Shown here piece by piece: positions 7,847-16,834 of a stretch of 64,000 nucleotides of DNA; positions within the stretch are counted from its first letter, which is position 1, and the number at the start of each line of letters is the position of its first letter. The position numbers were made by a program, and so were the translations under genes. A model generated the notes under the pieces. It saw only the letters and a list, made by a program, of their open reading frames with translations, did not search any database and was not told where the DNA came from. Source of the stretch: Colwellia sp. Arc7-D. Lineage in GTDB: Bacteria; Pseudomonadota; Gammaproteobacteria; Enterobacterales; Alteromonadaceae. The stretch spans positions 992,001 to 1,056,000 of the forward strand of contig NZ_CP028924.1 in the NCBI RefSeq assembly GCF_003061515.1, written 5' to 3'.

Positions 7847-8332
7847 CTATCTATCTAAGTTTTTATTTTTCATTAAACGACCTTTATCAACCGCCCATTC
7901 ACGATCTTTAATATCGGCACGCTTGTCGTGATCTTTCTTACCTTTACCAAGATAAAACTCAAGTTTTACCCAACATGCCTTCCAATACATTGCAGTTGCA
8001 ATGAGTGAATAGCCATCTCGGTCAACGGCAAACATGAGTTGGTCAAGTTCACGACGGTTTAATAGCAGTTTTCGAGCACGGTTAGGATCACACACCACAT
8101 GGCTTGAGGCTGCATTTAGCGGCATAATTTCTGCGCCTACTAAAAATGCCTCACGGTCTTTAACAAAGACATAGCAGTCTGAGATGTTAGCTTTACCACT
8201 GCGTATACTTTTTATTTCCCAACCTTGTAAACTCATACCCGCTTCATATTTGTCGGTTAAGTTATAGTTGTGACGCGCTTTTTTATTCAGTGCGATTGTA
8301 TTACTGCTTGATGATTTTTTTTTCTTTGCCAT
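7847..8332 (-). CDS. smpB: SsrA-binding protein SmpB
   Basis: 161 residues from the ATG at 8332, which has GGAA 6 nt upstream; the frame extends to 8377 but family members begin MAKKK. It shows the OB-fold core ([40 protein letters not shown]) and the basic C-terminal tail [20 protein letters not shown] that occupies the empty mRNA channel of stalled ribosomes. It acts with the tmRNA encoded just downstream on the same strand. It is divergent from ratA. Confidence 0.96.
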   Translation of the reverse strand: MAKKKKSSSSNTIALNKKARHNYNLTDKYEAGMSLQGWEIKSIRSGKANISDCYVFVKDREAFLVGAEIMPLNAASSHVVCDPNRARKLLLNRRELDQLMFAVDRDGYSLIATAMYWKACWVKLEFYLGKGKKDHDKRADIKDREWAVDKGRLMKNKNLDR

Positions 8333-8483
8333 TATATTTCCATTCTGTTTACTACCAAAAATAGCAATCTCCAACATTATACGGGGAATTATTGTTATTT
8401 AAATGGCTTATTTATCATTTTTCACTTTAATGCGTTTTTAAAAGACATTTGTTATGATAGCGCCCTTGAGAATTGGAGGGTGA

Positions 8484-8915
8484 ATGCCGAACATAAGCCG
8501 TAGTGCATTAGTGATGCACAGTGTAGAAGATATGTATTATTTAATTAATGATGTACTTGCTTACCCAAAATTCTTACCTGATTGTAGTGATAGTAAAATA
8601 ATTGCTCAAGATGAAGTAGGTATGACAGCTGCATTATTGGTGTCAAAAGGTGGTCTTAAAAAGTGGTTTACTACCCAAAATGTACTGGTGAGTAATCAAG
8701 AAGTTAAAATGAGCTTAGTCGACGGGCCTTTTAAATACCTGGTTGGCGGGTGGCAATTAAAAGCATTGTCTGATGACGCTTGTAAAATAGAGCTAACTTT
8801 AGATTACGAGTTTTCTAATAAAATGTTTGATTTAGCATTTGGTCGGGTATTTAATAATTTGGCCAACAATATGGTGCAGGCTTTTACCCAGCGCGCGAAA
8901 GAAATTTACGGTTAG
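8484..8915 (+). CDS. ratA: RatA, START/coenzyme-Q-binding-domain protein
   Basis: 143 residues, start ATG at 8484 with GGAGG (8475-8479) 4 nt upstream. MPNISRSALVMHSVEDMYYL and VLAYPKFLPDCSDS are characteristic of the RatA/YfjG/Coq10 family (START-like cavity). In E. coli RatA was described as a toxin that blocks 50S-30S association. The wider family binds ubiquinone (Coq10). It is followed after 33 bp by rnfH, the usual two-gene unit, divergent from smpB. Confidence 0.93.
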   Translation: MPNISRSALVMHSVEDMYYLINDVLAYPKFLPDCSDSKIIAQDEVGMTAALLVSKGGLKKWFTTQNVLVSNQEVKMSLVDGPFKYLVGGWQLKALSDDACKIELTLDYEFSNKMFDLAFGRVFNNLANNMVQAFTQRAKEIYG

Positions 8916-8948
8916 CAGTCGAAATTTATTATAAGAGTTTACAGTAAC

Positions 8949-9335
8949 ATGAATGAACAGATTATGAATGAAGAGAGCAGCGAGCAAGAACAACTAACCA
9001 TTGAAGTTGTTTATGGCACACCAACGCATCAGGAAATCATTAGTTGTACTGTTGAGCCACATACTACGATAGAACAAGCTATTTTAGCTTCAGGTATTGT
9101 TGATGTGTTCCCAGAGATTGATTTATCAGTAAACAACGTTGGTATATGGAATCGTGTTGCTAAGTTAACTGATTTGGTAAATGACCTAGATCGTATTGAA
9201 GTTTATCGTCCATTGCTTGCAGATCCAAAAGAAGTACGTAAACGCCGAGCAGAAAAAGCGAAAGAAGAAGGGCGCGCAGATAAAGTGACTGGCGGTCGGG
9301 TTGACCCACGTAGAAGTAAGGCAAATGATAGTTAA
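8949..9335 (+). CDS. rnfH: RnfH family ubiquitin-like protein
   Basis: 128 residues. The beta-grasp domain (LTIEVVYGTPTHQEI, VEPHTTIEQAILASGI) ends in IEVYRPLLADPKEVRKRRAE, the diagnostic tail of RnfH/UPF0125. A hydrophilic C-terminal extension (GRADKVTGGRVDPRRSKAND) follows. Its biochemical role is not established. The operon with ratA is conserved in gammaproteobacteria. The start could also be the second ATG (residue 6). Confidence 0.92.
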   Translation: MNEQIMNEESSEQEQLTIEVVYGTPTHQEIISCTVEPHTTIEQAILASGIVDVFPEIDLSVNNVGIWNRVAKLTDLVNDLDRIEVYRPLLADPKEVRKRRAEKAKEEGRADKVTGGRVDPRRSKANDS

Positions 9336-9400
9336 ACTTTGCTGCTTATTAATCTCTTAATGAATCTTTTTGTAAATTTTATAAAACGATAAAAACAAAA

Positions 9401-9430
9401 AAGCATGTTATCAATAACATGCTTTCATTT
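9401..9430. terminator. Bidirectional terminator between rnfH and bamE
   Basis: AAGCATGTTA-TCAA-TAACATGCTT is a perfect 10-bp stem with an A-run before it and T-rich sequence after it. It sits between convergent genes and can serve both. Confidence 0.8.
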
Positions 9431-9468
9431 CACAAAACTTCAATATAGCTTTAAGCTAGTTAAAGATT

Positions 9469-9816
9469 TTAGTTAACCATTGGCACGTGATAGCTTTCTG
9501 GTAATTCAAAATCACCTTCTGCATTCACTATTAGGTTATCTTTAAACGTGATGGTGAATTGTTTTTCTGCGTTAAAGTCTGAGCTTCTACCAGACTTGAA
9601 CCGATAAACATAATGCCAAATGTCGGTATTAAACGCATCTTCAACAACAGGGCTACCTAATACAAATTTAACTTGTTCTTTTGTCATGCCAATTTGAAGT
9701 TTGTCGATATCTTTTTGCTCTAAATAGTTTCCTTGTGGAATATCTATACGATAAACCCAACTAGAACAGGCAGAAACAGACAAGGCGATTACAATAGTTA
9801 ATACTCGAAACAACAT
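9469..9816 (-). CDS. bamE: Outer-membrane assembly lipoprotein BamE
   Basis: 115 residues with a lipoprotein signal: hydrophobic LFRVLTIVIALSV then lipobox SAC, giving Cys17 as lipidated residue. The SmpA/OmlA domain is clear: YRIDIPQGNYLEQKDIDKLQ, IGMTKEQVKFVLGSP and WHYVYRFKSG. BamE is an accessory subunit of the BAM complex that inserts beta-barrel proteins into the outer membrane. It is placed downstream of recN on the same strand, as in many gammaproteobacteria, with a gap of about 105 bp. Confidence 0.95.
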   Translation of the reverse strand: MLFRVLTIVIALSVSACSSWVYRIDIPQGNYLEQKDIDKLQIGMTKEQVKFVLGSPVVEDAFNTDIWHYVYRFKSGRSSDFNAEKQFTITFKDNLIVNAEGDFELPESYHVPMVN

Positions 9817-9921
9817 GGTAATTATATTTATCCTTTATAGTTTGAACGGGGATAATAGCGAAGCGGGCTGTCAGATACAAAATAATTTTTAGTTTATTTT
9901 ACCCACTCGTTAAGCTTTACT

Positions 9922-11586
9922 TTATCCAGCCAGTAATTCTTGTGCATTCGCCAGACTATTTTCGGTAATTTTATCACCAGCCAATAAACGGGCAATTTCT
10001 TGGACGCGCCCATTGCTAGAAAGTTCCGTAACCGTAGTTTCGGTGTGTTCACCATCAGTTAATTTAGCAACAAATAATTGCTGATGTCCTTTACTCGCAA
10101 CTTGCGGTAAGTGTGTTACACAGATAACTTGCGTGTTTTTTGCTAATTGCTTTAACTTCGTGCCAACCATGGCGGCGGTAGGTCCGCTGATACCAACATC
10201 TACCTCATCAAATATTAAGGTCGGGGTAACAATTTTATCGGCTAAAATAACTTGCATGGCTAAGCTAATTCTTGACAACTCACCACCTGAAGCAACTTTG
10301 TTCATAGCTTCAAGTGCCTGCCCAGGGTTTAAGCTTGCGAGATAACTTACTGTATCGCTGCCGTTTACGGATAATCCTTCGTTTTTATCTTGGCAAATAT
10401 CAATAAAGAACTTTCCATGCTGCATGTTAAGTTCACCCATACTTTTAGTGATCATTTTGCTGAGTTTAGTGGCCGCTTTTTTTCTAGAGTCAGATAGAGC
10501 CTCTGCAGCGTGCTGATATTTTTGTTTTGCTGCTTCTATATCGTCGTTAATTTGCGTTAGGCGTGTTTCATCAGAGCTAAATAGTTGTAACTCTTGTAGT
10601 AATTGTTGATGAAAGCTAGCCAACGCATCAGGCGAAATTTGGTGCTTTTTAGCGAGCAGTACCGCTGTTGAATATCGCTCTTCAATTAACGTGTAGGCTT
10701 GTGGGTCAAGCTCTAAGCTTTCATAATAATGTTTAATTTCTTGGCTTGCATCTTCTACTTGTATTAAGGCTTCGTTAAGTTGCTCTGCTATTGCTTTTAA
10801 AACGGGATCGTAATTGCCTAATGCTGTAATTTGTTCTGCGCTGTGCTGTAAACTGTCGACTACATTAAATTGTTCATTTTCAGATAACTGCTGCACAGCA
10901 ACTAAAGTTTCACTTAAAATATGTTGCCCGTTACTTTGGCGTTTATAGTCTGTTTCTAAGGTTTCAAATTCGTCAATTTGCAGTGAAAACTCGTCGAGTT
11001 CATTTACTTGGTATTGTAAAAGCTGCTGTTTAGCTTCACGCTGAAATTTACTTTCCTGTAATATTTTTGCCTCTTGGTTAAGTTCACGCCATTGATGATA
11101 ATAAAACTTAACCTCGTCTAACAAATGTTGATGGCTAGCGTAGGCATCAAGAATATTGCGTTGCTCACTGGCTTTAACGATTAGTTGATGATCGTGTTGG
11201 CCATGAATATTAATGAGCAATTGGCCTATTTCTTTCAGTTGAGCTAAAGGAACTTGGCTGCCATTAATATAAGCTTTTGAGCGACCTTCAGCTGATATTA
11301 CTCGACGAAGAATGCATTCGTTGTCGAGCAACATATCATGTTTTTTTAGCCAGTTTTTGGCTTGCTTATTCTTGGTTGTATCAAAGGTGGCAGCTAACTC
11401 TGCTTTGGTACAATTAGGCCTAACGACATTCGTTACAGCTCTATCACCTAAACAAAGCCCAAGGGCATCGATAGCGATTGATTTACCTGCACCAGTTTCA
11501 CCGGTAATGGTGGTCATGCCTTGTTGCCAATCAATATCGAGTGAGCGCACAATGGCAAAATTTTGAATGTTGAGCTGCAATAACAT
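9922..11586 (-). CDS. recN: DNA repair protein RecN
   Basis: 554 residues, the usual length. SMC-like ATPase: Walker A GETGAGKS at residues ~30-37, a long coiled-coil-forming middle, ABC signature SGGELSRISLAMQ, Walker B TLIFDEVDVGISG and a switch His in CVTHLPQVA. RecN acts early in double-strand break repair with RecA. A LexA-type operator lies about 90 bp upstream (11665-11700), consistent with the SOS control known for recN in E. coli. Confidence 0.97.
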   Translation of the reverse strand: MLLQLNIQNFAIVRSLDIDWQQGMTTITGETGAGKSIAIDALGLCLGDRAVTNVVRPNCTKAELAATFDTTKNKQAKNWLKKHDMLLDNECILRRVISAEGRSKAYINGSQVPLAQLKEIGQLLINIHGQHDHQLIVKASEQRNILDAYASHQHLLDEVKFYYHQWRELNQEAKILQESKFQREAKQQLLQYQVNELDEFSLQIDEFETLETDYKRQSNGQHILSETLVAVQQLSENEQFNVVDSLQHSAEQITALGNYDPVLKAIAEQLNEALIQVEDASQEIKHYYESLELDPQAYTLIEERYSTAVLLAKKHQISPDALASFHQQLLQELQLFSSDETRLTQINDDIEAAKQKYQHAAEALSDSRKKAATKLSKMITKSMGELNMQHGKFFIDICQDKNEGLSVNGSDTVSYLASLNPGQALEAMNKVASGGELSRISLAMQVILADKIVTPTLIFDEVDVGISGPTAAMVGTKLKQLAKNTQVICVTHLPQVASKGHQQLFVAKLTDGEHTETTVTELSSNGRVQEIARLLAGDKITENSLANAQELLAG

Positions 11587-11664
11587 AGTTAGTCCTGATG
11601 GGTTAATTTAATGTCACCTCACTTTACTTAGCAAGTGGATAAATCAACGCCTTTAATTACAAAA

Positions 11665-11700
11665 AAAACAGATACTGTTAATTTATACAGTATCTGTTTT
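11665..11700 (-). promoter_or_regulatory. LexA-type SOS box nested in a terminator hairpin upstream of recN
   Basis: CTGTTAATTTATACAG (11675-11690) matches the gammaproteobacterial LexA consensus CTGT-N8-ACAG exactly. It lies inside a longer dyad, AACAGATACTGT ... ACAGTATCTGTT, flanked by A and T runs. On the minus strand the dyad ends in eight T, so it can terminate transcripts from the gene at 11735. A possible recN promoter (TTAACA, 16 nt, TAATTA) overlaps the box. One sequence may therefore serve as terminator and SOS operator. Confidence 0.7.
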
Positions 11701-11734
11701 TTATGCAATAACTAATTTATATATTGTTTAAAAT

Positions 11735-12487
11735 TTATTCAGGGTATGAGAAGTTCACATGATATTTTTGATAAATATTTTGTAGAATATGTTTATCTAA
11801 AAGTGTTTGTGTTCTTGTGTCGTAAAAACGCTTTAATGCTCTGCCTTTTGGATCGTCACTAAAAACTAGAAATAGCTTTAACGAAGCTAAATTTTGGATT
11901 TGGTATTGCTGCTGTTCAATTGTTGGTAAGGAAGCCAGTTGCACTTCTAGCATAGATCGTATGTCGATGTAGTAATCCACTTTTTTATTTTTCAGTAAGT
12001 TAACTGCGTCTTCACGATAGTGTGCACTAACCCCATTAATATAGGGTGATATTGAAGGTTGTATAATCTCTTCAGTATATACTTCTGGCCATACGCCAAC
12101 TAAATTGCTTATTTGCTGTAGTGTTAAATCAGATTTTGTTTTTGGAATTAATATGCTGATAGGTTGCGTGAGAATAGGTAAATTAGCAAAGAGATATTTG
12201 CCATTATTCGGTAATGCGCCACTGATATTGGCTTTTTTTGTTTCAATTTCGCGTAGCGCCCGTTTCCAGGGTAAATATTTTAGGTGGATATTGTATGGCG
12301 AGTGCTGAAAAATGGCTTCAAACATTTCATGATAAAGCCCAGTACCGTCTTTATTTGTATAGTTTTGCCAATTATCTGTTACCCAAATAACGTCAATTAT
12401 ATTTAGCTTATGTTCACTTTTTGCAAAAAATGAACATAAAACAAAAATAATGAGTAGCAGTTGGTTAAATTTAAGATTTAATTTCAT
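11735..12487 (-). CDS. Periplasmic solute-binding-like protein (SBP family 3 type)
   Basis: 250 residues with a signal peptide (NQLLLIIFVLCSFFAKS). The remainder resembles family 3 extracellular solute-binding proteins of the stand-alone Alteromonadales type: GTGLYHEMFEAIF, a PWKRALREIETKKANI helix (seen often in this group), then a second lobe with DYYIDIRSMLE. No permease or ATPase gene is near, so it may be a sensor-like or orphan binding protein. Its ATG lies 4 bp after nadK, implying co-transcription. It ends before the terminator/SOS box of recN. Confidence 0.7.
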   Translation of the reverse strand: MKLNLKFNQLLLIIFVLCSFFAKSEHKLNIIDVIWVTDNWQNYTNKDGTGLYHEMFEAIFQHSPYNIHLKYLPWKRALREIETKKANISGALPNNGKYLFANLPILTQPISILIPKTKSDLTLQQISNLVGVWPEVYTEEIIQPSISPYINGVSAHYREDAVNLLKNKKVDYYIDIRSMLEVQLASLPTIEQQQYQIQNLASLKLFLVFSDDPKGRALKRFYDTRTQTLLDKHILQNIYQKYHVNFSYPE

Positions 12488-12491
12488 TACG

Positions 12492-13373
12492 TTAGTATAG
12501 TTTATTGCCCCAACTTAGTTTATTTCTTAAAACATTAAAGTAGTTGTGATCAAGCGGGTGAATTAAACGCAACGTAAACTCACTTTTTTTAATGATAACT
12601 TCATCACCAGGCATCACGGCTAAAATTACATGCCCGTCGCAACTTACTTGTAGGTTTTCATAGTTTTCATTTGCTAATTTTAGTTTTATTTCACTGTTAC
12701 CGTCTACCACAATGGGTCGACTAGATAAGGTGTGAGGGAACATTGGTACGAGTGAAAGCGCGTTTAAATTAGGGGTTAATATTGGGCCACCCGCAGACAT
12801 TGAATAGGCCGTTGAGCCTGTTGGCGTTGATACTATAAGCCCGTCAGAGCGCTGACTAAACATAAAGCTACCATCAATATAGACTTCAAACTCTATCATG
12901 TTGGCGACTTTACCCGCATGCAGAACCGCTTCGTTTACCGCACTGTTAGAACTTTTTAGTTTGCCGTGGCGATAAACTTCGGCTTCAATAATAAAGCGTT
13001 GTTCAGAACGTGACTCTCCTTTTAAAATGGCTTCAAGCGGAGCAATGAGGTCATCAGGAGATAAGTCAGTTAGAAAGCCTAAGTTACCGCGGTTAACACC
13101 GATTACGCCAACGTTATAACAAGCTAGAACTCTTGCGGCGCCAAGCATATAACCGTCACCACCTATAACAATAGCCAAGTCTGCACGTTCACCAATATTG
13201 GTAAGTGAAGCCATGTTTACGTTGTCGATATTAACGGTTTGTGCAACAGAATTTTCTATTAGCACTTTGTAACCATTTTGCGACAAATATTGATGTAACG
13301 CTTCTATAGTGGAGCTGGCACCTTCATGGTGAGGTTTGCCAATCAGGCCAATGGTGTTGTATAAATTACTCAT
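12492..13373 (-). CDS. nadK: NAD kinase
   Basis: 293 residues. Hallmarks: [13 protein letters not shown] (catalytic GGDG motif), [21 protein letters not shown] (NE/D motif) and [16 protein letters not shown]. The enzyme phosphorylates NAD to NADP in the cytosol. It is divergent from grpE and overlaps none of its promoter. The downstream periplasmic protein gene is separated by only 4 bp. Confidence 0.96.
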   Translation of the reverse strand: MSNLYNTIGLIGKPHHEGASSTIEALHQYLSQNGYKVLIENSVAQTVNIDNVNMASLTNIGERADLAIVIGGDGYMLGAARVLACYNVGVIGVNRGNLGFLTDLSPDDLIAPLEAILKGESRSEQRFIIEAEVYRHGKLKSSNSAVNEAVLHAGKVANMIEFEVYIDGSFMFSQRSDGLIVSTPTGSTAYSMSAGGPILTPNLNALSLVPMFPHTLSSRPIVVDGNSEIKLKLANENYENLQVSCDGHVILAVMPGDEVIIKKSEFTLRLIHPLDHNYFNVLRNKLSWGNKLY

Positions 13374-13475
13374 ACGGTGCTTATCAATATGTAATATAAT
13401 TAAGGACTATCAGCAGTTTCGCGCTATTTTACTCGCTTGTAAAGTTGACTTTTTTTTAAATGATTTACTTTTGTG

Positions 13476-13503
13476 CTTGAATCATAAAAACAAGCCCCCA
13501 TAA
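13476..13503 (+). promoter_or_regulatory. Sigma32-type heat-shock promoter of grpE
   Basis: CTTGAA at 13476-13481, a 13-nt spacer, and CCCCCATAA starting at 13495. Both boxes match the sigma32 consensus (CTTGAA / CCCCATnT) very closely. It is about 55 bp before the grpE ATG. Confidence 0.8.
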
Positions 13504-13558
13504 TTAGCGTTATCAGTTTTATATATTTTGAATTTTTAGACCTACTTTGGAGTTTTTC

Positions 13559-14194
13559 ATGGCCAACGAGTCAACCGACAATAAAAGTGCTGAAGAAATT
13601 GCAGCAGACGCATTAGCCGCTGAAATTATTGAGCATGCAGACGAGCAAGTTGAAGTTCAACTTGATACTGCCGCTGAAAATATCAGTGCAGAACAAGAAA
13701 AAATAAACGAGCTTGAACTTGCATTAGCTACCGCTAAATCAACGGTTGCTGATCAAAAAGATTCTGTTATTCGTGCGAAAGCAGAAGTCGACAATGTGCG
13801 CCGTCGTGCAGCACAAGATGTTGAAAAAGCACGTAAGTTTGCTTTAGAGAAGTTTGCTGCTGAAATGTTAACTACGGTTGATAACTTAGAACGCGCATTA
13901 CAAAGTATTGATAAAGATGATGAACGCAATACCGCCATTGTTGAAGGTATTGAATTAACTTATCAAGGTTTATTAGCTTCGTTAGAGAAATTTGCTATTA
14001 AAGCGATTGATCCTCAAGATCAACCATTCAACCCTGAATTGCATCAAGCTATGTCAATGCAAGAAGTTGAAGGTGTTGCGCCTAATACTGTTATTGCTGT
14101 TATGCAAAAAGGTTATGAGTTAAATGGTCGTTTAATACGTCCTGCAATGGTGATGGTGTCAAAAGCTAAGCCAAGTGTTGATACCACGGCATAA
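13559..14194 (+). CDS. grpE: Nucleotide exchange factor GrpE
   Basis: 211 residues from the ATG at 13559, with TTGGAG 6 nt upstream; the frame opens at a TTG at 13547 but that lies on the ribosome-binding site. A long acidic helical N-terminus is followed by [20 protein letters not shown] (paired helices of the dimer stalk) and the beta-domain segment [20 protein letters not shown]. GrpE releases ADP from DnaK and acts as a thermosensor. It heads the chaperone cluster. Confidence 0.96.
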   Translation: MANESTDNKSAEEIAADALAAEIIEHADEQVEVQLDTAAENISAEQEKINELELALATAKSTVADQKDSVIRAKAEVDNVRRRAAQDVEKARKFALEKFAAEMLTTVDNLERALQSIDKDDERNTAIVEGIELTYQGLLASLEKFAIKAIDPQDQPFNPELHQAMSMQEVEGVAPNTVIAVMQKGYELNGRLIRPAMVMVSKAKPSVDTTA

Positions 14195-14223
14195 TAATAT
14201 GCTTAGCTAACTTTACCTGATAA

Positions 14224-14252
14224 GAAAAACCAGACATATGTCTGGTTTTTTT
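14224..14252 (+). terminator. Terminator after grpE
   Basis: AAAAACCAGACATATGTCTGG followed by seven T; the stem is a perfect palindrome. It separates grpE from dnaK, so each is likely its own unit. Confidence 0.85.
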
Positions 14253-14506
14253 ATGCCCTTTTTTCTATTGCCTCTATTAATTGCACTTTGCTTTGATTGA
14301 TGACTTTGTACTGTAATAGCCAAGTTATACTCAATTAAGTTCTTAATGCTCTTCAAGCTTGTTAATCGTATTTAATGCTAGATAAGCGTTGTGTGCGTTG
14401 CTGCTCATGTTTAAACATAATACTTAATATGGCGAATGCTTAATGGTCATTAATAAAGAGCAGAGCAAATAAAAATAAAATTTTTTAATTTATTTCGATA
14501 AAAATA

Positions 14507-14535
14507 GTTGAAAAGACTTTTTCCTGCCCCCACTA
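14507..14535 (+). promoter_or_regulatory. Sigma32-type heat-shock promoter of dnaK
   Basis: GTTGAAAA (14507-14514), then CCCCCACTA (14527-14535). The -35 matches five of six of CTTGAA and the -10 keeps the C-run. It is weaker than the grpE site. It lies about 60 bp before the dnaK start, inside the 401-bp gap 14195-14595, where nothing else apart from the grpE terminator is recognised. Confidence 0.65.
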
Positions 14536-14595
14536 ACTGTTCATCAAAAGATTTAATCTTTATTTTTATTAAATATGTATTCGGAGATCGTCAAG

Positions 14596-16518
14596 ATGGG
14601 CAAAATTATTGGTATTGATCTAGGAACAACAAACTCTTGTGTTGCTGTTCTAGATGGTGGTAAAGCACGTGTAATTGAAAATGCAGAAGGCGATCGTACA
14701 ACTCCTTCAATCATTGCTTACACAGAAGAAGGCGAGACGTTAGTTGGACAACCTGCTAAACGTCAGTCTGTAACTAACCCTAAAAATACATTGTTCGCTA
14801 TTAAGCGTTTAATCGGTCGTCGTTTTGAAGATGAAGAAGTTCAACGCGATATTAAAATTATGCCTTTTGGCATTGTTAAAGCTGACAACGGTGATGCTTG
14901 GGTTACAGCGCGTGATAAAAATATCGCTCCTCCACAAGTTTCTGCTGAAGTTTTAGCAAAAATGAAAAAAACAGCCGAAGATTACTTAGGCGAAAAAGTA
15001 ACTGAAGCGGTAATTACCGTTCCTGCATACTTTAACGATGCACAACGTCAAGCAACTAAAGATGCAGGTCGTATTGCTGGTCTTGATGTTAAACGTATCA
15101 TCAACGAGCCAACGGCTGCTGCACTTGCTTACGGCATGGACAAGCAAGAAGGCGATAAAGTTGTTGCAGTATACGATTTAGGTGGTGGTACATTTGATAT
15201 CTCTATCATCGAAATTGATGAAGTTGAAGGCGAGCACACGTTTGAAGTACTTGCGACAAACGGCGACACTCACTTAGGTGGTGAAGATTTTGATAACCGT
15301 TTAATCAACTATCTAGTAGCTGAATTCAAAAAAGATCAAGGCATGGACTTAACGCAAGATCCATTAGCAATGCAACGTTTGAAAGAAGCGGCAGAAAAAG
15401 CGAAATGTGAGCTTTCTTCAGCACAACAAACAGACGTTAACTTGCCATACATTACTGCTGATGGTTCAGGCCCTAAGCACATGAACATCAAAGTAACGCG
15501 CGCTAAATTAGAGTCTTTAGTTGAAGACATGGTTAAAGCTACTTTAGGTCCGCTTAAGCAAGCACTTAAAGATGCAGACCTTTCAATTAGCGACATTAAC
15601 GACGTAATCATGGTTGGTGGTCAAACACGTATGCCTATGGTACAAAAAGTTGTTACTGAATTCTTTGGTAAAGAGCCACGTAAAGATGTTAACCCTGATG
15701 AAGCTGTAGCTGCAGGTGCTGCGATTCAAGCTGGTGTACTTTCTGGTGATGTAACAGACGTTCTATTATTAGACGTTACACCATTATCATTAGGTATTGA
15801 GACTATGGGCGGCGTGATGACGAAAGTTATCGATAAAAACACCACTATCCCAACTAAGCAATCTCAAACATTCTCAACTGCTGATGATAACCAAGCAGCT
15901 GTAACGGTACATGTAATGCAAGGTGAGCGTAAGCAAGCTTCTGCAAATAAATCTCTTGGTCAATTTAACCTTGAAGGTATTGCCCCTGCACAACGTGGTA
16001 CGCCACAAATCGAAGTAACTTTCGATTTAGATGCTGATGGTATCTTGCATGTAACGGCTAAAGATAAGAACACAGGTAAAGAACAAAAAATCACTATTAA
16101 AGCCTCTTCTGGTTTATCAGATGAAGAAGTAGAGCAAATGGTACGTGACGCTGAAGCAAATGCTGACGAAGATGCGAAATTTGAAGAGCTAGTTCAAGCT
16201 CGTAACCAAGCTGATGGCATGGTTCATTCAACGCGTAAGCAAATTGAAGAAGCAGGCGAAGATTTACCAAGTGAAGACAAAGAGAAAATTGAAGCTGCAT
16301 TAGCTGAGCTTGAAGTTGCCATTAAAGGCGATAGCAAAGAAGAAATCGATGCTAAATCTCAAGCCGTTATCGAAGCTTCTGCTAAGTTAATGGAAATTGC
16401 TCAAACCAAAGCACAAGCACAAAGCGGCGCTCCTGAAGGTGAAGCACCTGAAGCAGATGCAGCTGGTGGTGATGATGTAGTTGATGCTGAGTTTGAAGAA
16501 GTTAAAGACGACAAGTAA
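14596..16518 (+). CDS. dnaK: Chaperone DnaK (Hsp70)
   Basis: 640 residues from the ATG at 14596 (GGAG 9 nt upstream); an in-frame ATG at 14575 adds seven residues not usual in the family. [20 protein letters not shown] opens the ATPase domain. Other marks are [37 protein letters not shown], the interdomain linker [13 protein letters not shown], and the substrate-binding domain. The C-terminus ends [15 protein letters not shown], the conserved EEV-type tail. It folds nascent and stressed proteins with DnaJ and GrpE. Confidence 0.98.
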   Translation: MGKIIGIDLGTTNSCVAVLDGGKARVIENAEGDRTTPSIIAYTEEGETLVGQPAKRQSVTNPKNTLFAIKRLIGRRFEDEEVQRDIKIMPFGIVKADNGDAWVTARDKNIAPPQVSAEVLAKMKKTAEDYLGEKVTEAVITVPAYFNDAQRQATKDAGRIAGLDVKRIINEPTAAALAYGMDKQEGDKVVAVYDLGGGTFDISIIEIDEVEGEHTFEVLATNGDTHLGGEDFDNRLINYLVAEFKKDQGMDLTQDPLAMQRLKEAAEKAKCELSSAQQTDVNLPYITADGSGPKHMNIKVTRAKLESLVEDMVKATLGPLKQALKDADLSISDINDVIMVGGQTRMPMVQKVVTEFFGKEPRKDVNPDEAVAAGAAIQAGVLSGDVTDVLLLDVTPLSLGIETMGGVMTKVIDKNTTIPTKQSQTFSTADDNQAAVTVHVMQGERKQASANKSLGQFNLEGIAPAQRGTPQIEVTFDLDADGILHVTAKDKNTGKEQKITIKASSGLSDEEVEQMVRDAEANADEDAKFEELVQARNQADGMVHSTRKQIEEAGEDLPSEDKEKIEAALAELEVAIKGDSKEEIDAKSQAVIEASAKLMEIAQTKAQAQSGAPEGEAPEADAAGGDDVVDAEFEEVKDDK

Positions 16519-16529
16519 TTATTTGTTAG

Positions 16530-16624
16530 GTTGTACTTGTAACGCTCAACAGCAGCGTTGGACATGCTCACATACAATGTATGCTCAGTGTGACCTACAT
16601 GCTCTAGAACGTTACAATATCAAC
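16530..16624. repeat. Structured intergenic element after dnaK, possible dispersed repeat
   Basis: About 95 bp that can fold back on itself. The outer arms are GTTG...TTGTAACG (16530-16544) and CGTTACAA..CAAC (16610-16624). Inside are CAAC-AGCAGC-GTTG, CATAC-AAT-GTATG and TCACA...TGTGA dyads. It resembles the multi-hairpin intergenic repeats of marine gammaproteobacteria. Only one copy is seen here, so repeat status is inferred. Confidence 0.4.
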
Positions 16625-16663
16625 AATAAACATTTAAGCTGAGTGGTTTAATTAACATAAATT

Positions 16664-16690
16664 AAAGCGTCGATAATTATCGGCGCTTTA
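16664..16690 (+). terminator. Terminator between dnaK and dnaJ
   Basis: AAAGCGTCGAT-AATT-ATCGGCGCTTT forms an 11-bp stem with one G-U pair, but only a short T-tract follows (TTTACT). It may be a partial terminator, allowing some read-through to dnaJ. The rest of the gap up to 16834 holds a possible 23-codon ORF (16758-16829). Confidence 0.6.
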
Positions 16691-16834
16691 CTATGTTAAA
16701 GCAGTAACGAAAACCTAATTATTAACGATGGTAATTTGCTTAGATTTTTAAAGGGTAATGACAATGCTTACCGTATCTAAGAAAGAAGTTAAACAAATTA
16801 GTATCCATAAATTTGAAGTAAAGAAATAAAACCT

